Below, in pieces: positions 51,752 to 55,785 of a stretch of 55,785 nucleotides of DNA (position 1 is its first letter; each line of letters starts with the position of its first letter). A model generated the notes under the pieces. It worked only from the letters and a program-made list of their open reading frames with translations. It was not told where the DNA came from and searched no databases. The stretch is from Thiotrichales bacterium (GTDB taxonomy: Bacteria > Pseudomonadota > Gammaproteobacteria > Beggiatoales > Beggiatoaceae), in contig JADGEH010000024.1 of NCBI GenBank assembly GCA_016744475.1, forward strand, positions 1 through 55,785, read 5' to 3'. Position numbers and translations under genes: made by a program.

Positions 51752-53794
51752 ATGAATATCCTTCAATACGAATCAAAAATCTGGGCAACTGCCGATCTGC
51801 TGCGCGGCAGCGGTATCAAAGAATCCGAATGGCCGTCTTTTATGATGCCGTTTTTCGCGCTGGCGCTGATCGAAAGTCGCTTGGTGCGCATGTTCGACAC
51901 GCTCAAAGCGGACTATGGGGAAACGGTATTAACCCAGATGACAGCAGCGGATCGGATTGACCTGATCAAAGACAAGGGTCAAGGCTACAACCTCTTTATT
52001 TTTGAGAAAAATCAATCGCTGAGCGACATTTGCAAAAATGACAAAGCCTTTGAGATTGATTTTGAAGCCTATTTGCAAGGCTTTGATGGCGAGACCAAAG
52101 ACCTGCTCGGCGTTGATAGCAGCGAAGGCGAAAAATTCCTTGATATCAAAGGCGTGATCAACAAACTCAAAGCCAAAAAAGTGCTGTTTAGCTACACCAA
52201 ACTATGGGCAGACATTGACCTTAAGCCCTTCAATAACTCCGAAATCACCACCCTAGAAGAACACATCAAACGCAAATGGGCGGATATTTCCGCCGAAACC
52301 GCCGGGGAACAATACACCCCCGATGACGTGATCGCCCTCATCGCCGAAATTATCGCCAGCAAAATCGAAGAAACCGACACCCTGCTAAAAATCTACGACT
52401 GCACCTGCGGCGGCGGCAATCTACTGTTTGGCGTTGAAGACCGCATCAACCAAAAATTCCAGCGTCTCACGCAAACCTTTGGACAAGATTGGAACGACGC
52501 GCTTTATGCGCTGGCGAAAATTGAAAGCCGCTTCCGTCCTGATTCCAAAATCGAACATGGCAACACCTTGGTAGGCAATCAGTTTTATAACGAAGAATTT
52601 GATGTGGTCATCGCCAATCCGCCCTATGGTGTAAGCTGGAAAGGCTACGCCAAAGACATACAAAACGACAAAACCGGACGATTCAAATACCTGCCGTCGA
52701 TTTCCGATGGGCAACTGCTATTTATGCAGCACCTTATCTCCAAACTCGACAGCACTGGCATGGGCGTGGTGGTACACAACGGCTCCACCCTGTTTAGCGG
52801 TGATGCGGGATCGGCGGAAAGCAATATCCGTAAATGGATGCTCGACAGCGATATTGTCGAAGCCATTATCCAACTGCCCACCGATGAATTTTTCAATACG
52901 GGGATTTACACCTACTTATGGGTGCTGAACAAAAACAAAGCACCACAACACCAAAACAAACTCATGCTAATTAACGCCAGCGAAAAATACACCCCGCTGA
53001 AAAAAAGCAAAGGCTCCAAACGCAAAGAAATAGACCCAGCCAACCGCCTAGAGATTGTCGCCACCCTCAGCAACTACCAAGACAACGACTACGCTCGCGT
53101 GTTTGACAAAGCATTTTTTTATTTTAACAAACAAGCGATTATGCTCACCCACATCGACGAACAGGGCCACAGCTTTGCCGCACAATTAAGCGCAAACGCC
53201 AAATCACTCAAACTCACGCCCAGCAAAATCAGCCAAGATGATATTGTGCTGACGGATTTGACTATCACCGACTACGACCACAACGCCTACGACACGCTCA
53301 AGCAATATTTTGACGCAGGCATCAAACCGCTCATAGCGCAGCTTGATTACAAAGAGCAGCCCTTGCGCATCGACACCGCCGAGGCGCAATACCACTACGA
53401 CAACGCACAAGAAAGCCTGATCAAAACCACAGGCGACAGCCAAACCGCCTTGGGCTGCGGCAAAATTGTCATCAAAGCCAGCTACAAAAAAGCCAGCAAA
53501 AAACTCCCCGAACGCATAGACATCAGCGTAGAACTCACGCCCGACCATCAAAAAGACTATGAAATTATCCCGTTTCATCCAGACGCAGCCACCAACCGCG
53601 CCGCCATCGAAACCTTTATGGCGCGTTACATCCACAAACCGTTTGTGTATTTAGAAAACGTCGTTGGTGTGGAAATTAATTTTAATAAAGTGTTTTATAA
53701 GCCGGAAACCTTGCAGCCTGTGGGCGAAATTGTCGCAGAGATTGCGGCGTTAGATGCGGAGCTAAAAGCATTAGAAGCGGAACTATACTTATGA
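51752..53794 (+). CDS. hsdM: Type I restriction-modification DNA methyltransferase subunit
   Basis: 680 aa from ATG 51752; an upstream in-frame start at 51704 has no ribosome site. An N-terminal HsdM helical domain (~1-150) leads to an N6-adenine methyltransferase domain with the SAM motif DCTCGGGN (216-223) and catalytic NPPYG (from Asn289), then LPTDEFFNTGIYTYLWVLNK. The long C-terminal region (~400-680) ends in a coiled coil suited to binding HsdS. Methylates adenine in the target set by HsdS. Overlaps rhuM by four bases. hsdR is not in the window and may lie further right. Confidence 0.94.
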   Translation: MNILQYESKIWATADLLRGSGIKESEWPSFMMPFFALALIESRLVRMFDTLKADYGETVLTQMTAADRIDLIKDKGQGYNLFIFEKNQSLSDICKNDKAFEIDFEAYLQGFDGETKDLLGVDSSEGEKFLDIKGVINKLKAKKVLFSYTKLWADIDLKPFNNSEITTLEEHIKRKWADISAETAGEQYTPDDVIALIAEIIASKIEETDTLLKIYDCTCGGGNLLFGVEDRINQKFQRLTQTFGQDWNDALYALAKIESRFRPDSKIEHGNTLVGNQFYNEEFDVVIANPPYGVSWKGYAKDIQNDKTGRFKYLPSISDGQLLFMQHLISKLDSTGMGVVVHNGSTLFSGDAGSAESNIRKWMLDSDIVEAIIQLPTDEFFNTGIYTYLWVLNKNKAPQHQNKLMLINASEKYTPLKKSKGSKRKEIDPANRLEIVATLSNYQDNDYARVFDKAFFYFNKQAIMLTHIDEQGHSFAAQLSANAKSLKLTPSKISQDDIVLTDLTITDYDHNAYDTLKQYFDAGIKPLIAQLDYKEQPLRIDTAEAQYHYDNAQESLIKTTGDSQTALGCGKIVIKASYKKASKKLPERIDISVELTPDHQKDYEIIPFHPDAATNRAAIETFMARYIHKPFVYLENVVGVEINFNKVFYKPETLQPVGEIVAEIAALDAELKALEAELYL

Positions 53795-54825
53795 CAGACA
53801 TAAACACCTCTCAATTTATTATGTATCAAAGTGAAGATGCTCAAATTAAGCTGGATGTGCGCTTTGTGGATGAAACCGTTTGGCTTACCCAAGCCATGAT
53901 GGCGGATCTATTTAGCACCAGCAAACAAAATATCGGCCAACACCTTAAAAATATTTTTGCTGAACAAGAGCTTAACAAAACGGCAGTTGTAAAGGATTTC
54001 TTTACAACTGCCAGCGATGGAAAAAAATATCGAACCAAGCATTACAATCTCGATGTCATTATCTCCGTGGGCTACCGCATACAAAGCCATACCGCCACGC
54101 GCTTTCGCCAGTGGGCGACACGGCACTTGCGCGAATACATCGTTAAAGGCTTTATCCTTGACGATGAACGCTTGAAAAATCCTGATCAGCCCTTTGACTA
54201 CTTTGAAGAACTCACCCGACGCATTCAAGATATTCGCACCAGCGAGAAGCGTTTTTACCAAAAAATCACCGATATTTATGCCACCAGCGTTGATTACGAC
54301 CCTACACTCGATACCAGCATCCGCTTTTTCAAAACCGTACAAAACAAAATTCACTGGGCAATAACAGGGCAAACGGCTGCCGAGATTATTCACCAACGAG
54401 CCGATAGCAATAAAGACAATATGGGCTTGACCAATTGGCGCGGGGCAAAAGTTCGCAAACCTGATGTGGTTAATGCCAAAAATTACTTGGCTGAAGATGA
54501 ACTACAAGCATTAAATAACTTGGTTGAACAATATCTGATTTTTGCCGAAGGACAAGCCATGCGCCGCATTCCCATGCGTATGACAGATTGGGTTAAAAAG
54601 CTTGATGGTTTTCTAAACTTAAATGACCGCGATATTCTTAATCATGCGGGCAAGATTTCTCACAAGATGGCAAAACAACTCGCCGAACAAGAGTACAATA
54701 AATTTCATCAGCAACGTCTGGCACATGATGCCAAACGAGCAGATGATTTAGAGCCACTCACAAAACAAGCTGAGCAACTTAGCAAACCCCAAACAACAGC
54801 AAAGACAAACAAAAACCATGATTAA
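53791..54825 (+). CDS. RhuM family protein inside a type I R-M operon
   Basis: 344 aa. Typical RhuM parts are VRFVDETVWLTQAMMADLFS, TSKQNIGQHLKNIF, KHYNLDVIISVGYRIQSHTA and TRFRQWATRHLREYIVKGF. The N-terminal ~120 residues look like a DNA-binding or KilA-N-like domain. RhuM was named for a Salmonella virulence-associated gene; its molecular role is unclear, but homologues often lie between hsdM and hsdS. ATG overlaps the hsdM stop (ATGA), so it is translationally coupled. Confidence 0.92.
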   Translation: MTDINTSQFIMYQSEDAQIKLDVRFVDETVWLTQAMMADLFSTSKQNIGQHLKNIFAEQELNKTAVVKDFFTTASDGKKYRTKHYNLDVIISVGYRIQSHTATRFRQWATRHLREYIVKGFILDDERLKNPDQPFDYFEELTRRIQDIRTSEKRFYQKITDIYATSVDYDPTLDTSIRFFKTVQNKIHWAITGQTAAEIIHQRADSNKDNMGLTNWRGAKVRKPDVVNAKNYLAEDELQALNNLVEQYLIFAEGQAMRRIPMRMTDWVKKLDGFLNLNDRDILNHAGKISHKMAKQLAEQEYNKFHQQRLAHDAKRADDLEPLTKQAEQLSKPQTTAKTNKNHD

Positions 54826-54852
54826 ACAACACAGCCAATATCTGAGGTGGTT

Positions 54853-55320
54853 ATGAGCGTGGCAAAGTTTGCACGCTATGCGACGTATAAAGATAGCGGG
54901 GTTGAGTGGTTGGGGGACAGCTTTACTCTCGTTCCCATGCGCCAGCGTGGGAATGCAGCCTGTGCCGCGCCTGCGGCACGAGACGCAGCGCGTCTCTACG
55001 GCATTTCCACGGAGACCGTTACTGCCATTCAGCCAGGTAGGGTGCGCACCTTCTTTTCGGTGCGCACGCAAACGATAACTTCATGCTCCCCCTCGCGTTC
55101 GCACCGCAAAAAACACGCGGTGCAAACCCTACAATACTGCGGACAAATACAAAGTGTGCTTTTTCTCGCGCCCACGCTCCAGCGTGGGAGTGTATATCTC
55201 GTCGCTCTAGCGGCGAATATCCGAGAAGCCGTGCCGCTGGAGCGGCACGGCAGGCATTCCCACGCTAAAGCGTGGGAACGAGAGATGGTGGGAACGAGAA
55301 AAGCGGGGTTGGGGTTATGA
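54853..55320 (+). pseudogene. First hsdS start: about 22 codons of HsdS, then repeats in frame
   Basis: After ATG 54853 (GAGGTGG upstream) the sequence reads FARYATYKDSGVEWLGD, the usual start of an HsdS specificity subunit. It then passes without a stop through hairpin repeats (54925-55290), ending at TGA 55318-55320. The 155-codon frame is probably not a working protein. The TGA overlaps the ATG of the second hsdS start (ATGA), so translation could still be handed on. The first 67 bases are about 90 % identical to 55315-55381. Confidence 0.7.
54925..55290. repeat. Block of GTGGGAACGAG and TAGGGTGCGCACC repeats between two hsdS starts
   Basis: 54925-55015: CTCGTTCCCATGCGCCAGCG to TCTCTACGGCATTTCCACGG. 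55035-55133: TAGGGTGCGCACCTTCTTTT to GCGGTGCAAACCCTAC, close to 25162-25256. 55165-55290: CCCACGCTCCAGCGTGGG, then GAAGCCGTGCCGCTGGAGCG and CCACGCTAAAGCGTGGGAAC. All are hairpins. The stretch contains no stop in the hsdS frame. Confidence 0.75.
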
Positions 55321-55785
55321 GCAGGACAAGGTTTGCAGGCTATGCGGCGTATAAAGATAGCGGGGTTGAGTGGTTGGGGGAAGTGCCGAAGGAATGGGAA
55401 GTTAAGAGGTTGAAGGATGTAGCGAATATTACAAGAGGGGCAATTCTCAGACCAGTTGATGATCCATCCTACTTTGATACAAAAGGGCATTGGTATTATT
55501 TAAATATTTCAGATGCTACCAAATGTAAAGGTAGTAAATATTTATTTAATGCTAAATTAAAATTATCCGAATTGGGAAGCATGAAAAGTGCTAGAGTAAA
55601 ATCCGGTAATTTAATTATTACCGCATCCGCAACAATAGGTAAACCCTTTATAAATAAAGTGGATGTTTGTGTTCATGATGGATTTATACCATTAAAGAAT
55701 ATTAAAATATCAATTAGCTATTTATATTATTTTTTAAAAAATAAAAATATATATTCTGCAATGGGTAAATCAAACACACAAAAAA
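55317..55785 (+). CDS. hsdS: Type I restriction specificity subunit HsdS, cut by the window edge
   Basis: 156 codons open to the edge. The start MSRTRFAGYAAYKDSGVEWL is followed by GEVPKEWEVKRLKDVANITR, the entry into the first target-recognition domain. Then come WYYLNISDATKCKGSKYLFN and a phase of low GC typical of HsdS variable regions. Determines the DNA target of the HsdM/HsdR complex. ATG overlaps the stop of the preceding frame. The second target domain and the conserved helices lie beyond 55785. Confidence 0.88.
   Translation, partial: MSRTRFAGYAAYKDSGVEWLGEVPKEWEVKRLKDVANITRGAILRPVDDPSYFDTKGHWYYLNISDATKCKGSKYLFNAKLKLSELGSMKSARVKSGNLIITASATIGKPFINKVDVCVHDGFIPLKNIKISISYLYYFLKNKNIYSAMGKSNTQK

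Noticed and set aside
55029-55490. Minus-strand 153-codon frame over the repeats and the hsdS start
   Set aside because: It is antisense to hsdS and made mostly of repeat hairpins.
1-55785. tRNA, rRNA and CRISPR genes
   Set aside because: No cloverleaf with a GGTTCRA-type T loop, no rRNA signature and no regular repeat-spacer pattern was found by eye; a tRNAscan-SE and Rfam run would settle this.

Overview
The window comes from a gammaproteobacterium. AccD, TrpA, UbiE/UbiJ, UbiX, PurL and PepP are all of gammaproteobacterial type, and form I RuBisCO genes of the proteobacterial (IA-like) kind indicate a CO2-fixing chemolithoautotroph. A sulfur oxidiser of the Thiotrichales/Beggiatoaceae type fits best, because the housekeeping genes sit among very many short interspersed palindromic repeats and decayed insertion sequences. 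That taxonomic placement is inference; no rRNA or tRNA gene was seen.

Layout. 1-820: remnant of an IS5-type transposase and repeats. 822-4325: a BatB/BatC-like VWA-TPR protein and a DegQ-type protease. 4694-5728: a secreted repetitive protein. 5730-6070: back-to-back MITEs. 6162-8130 (minus): accD and trpA. 8598-9713 (minus): an orphan efflux adaptor. 9863-16237 (plus): a tightly overlapping chemosensory operon of the Wsp type (CheW, CheR-TPR, CheW, CheA-REC, CheB) without a receptor or diguanylate cyclase. 16759-18131 (minus): ubiE-ubiJ. 18190-20390: a truncated VWA gene, MITEs and a dead IS4-type transposase that itself carries a MITE. 20516-25060: a small membrane protein, then a 1010-aa protein joining a restriction-endonuclease-like domain to a STAND-like NTPase and a helical C-terminus (a candidate single-gene defence system), abutting a broken tyrosine recombinase gene.

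25373-30632 (minus): pepP and purL. 31027-34734 (minus): a large secreted beta-propeller protein. 35099-37580 (plus): rubrerythrin, a GlpC-like Fe-S protein and a DUF3501 protein. 37600-40340: remnants of IS110 and two IS630 elements. 40672-42534: cbbL-cbbS with a candidate CbbR operator. 42776-43795 (minus): a ferric-iron binding protein with a Fur-like box. 44437-47457: a MoxR ATPase, ubiX, a small DUF protein and an SDR protein. 47454-49834: a degenerate hemerythrin-like protein, a di-heme oxidoreductase and a secreted small protein. 50233-51468: a NupC-type nucleoside transporter. 51752 to the end: a type I restriction-modification locus (hsdM, rhuM, a duplicated hsdS start separated by repeats, and hsdS cut by the window edge).

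The most interesting items are the REase-STAND protein placed against a broken integrase, the Wsp-like operon whose CheB receiver has Ala in place of the phospho-acceptor Asp, a MITE superfamily in which one interior is paired with several different terminal inverted repeats, and the duplicated hsdS start. All family assignments were made by reading motifs by eye; no database search was run.
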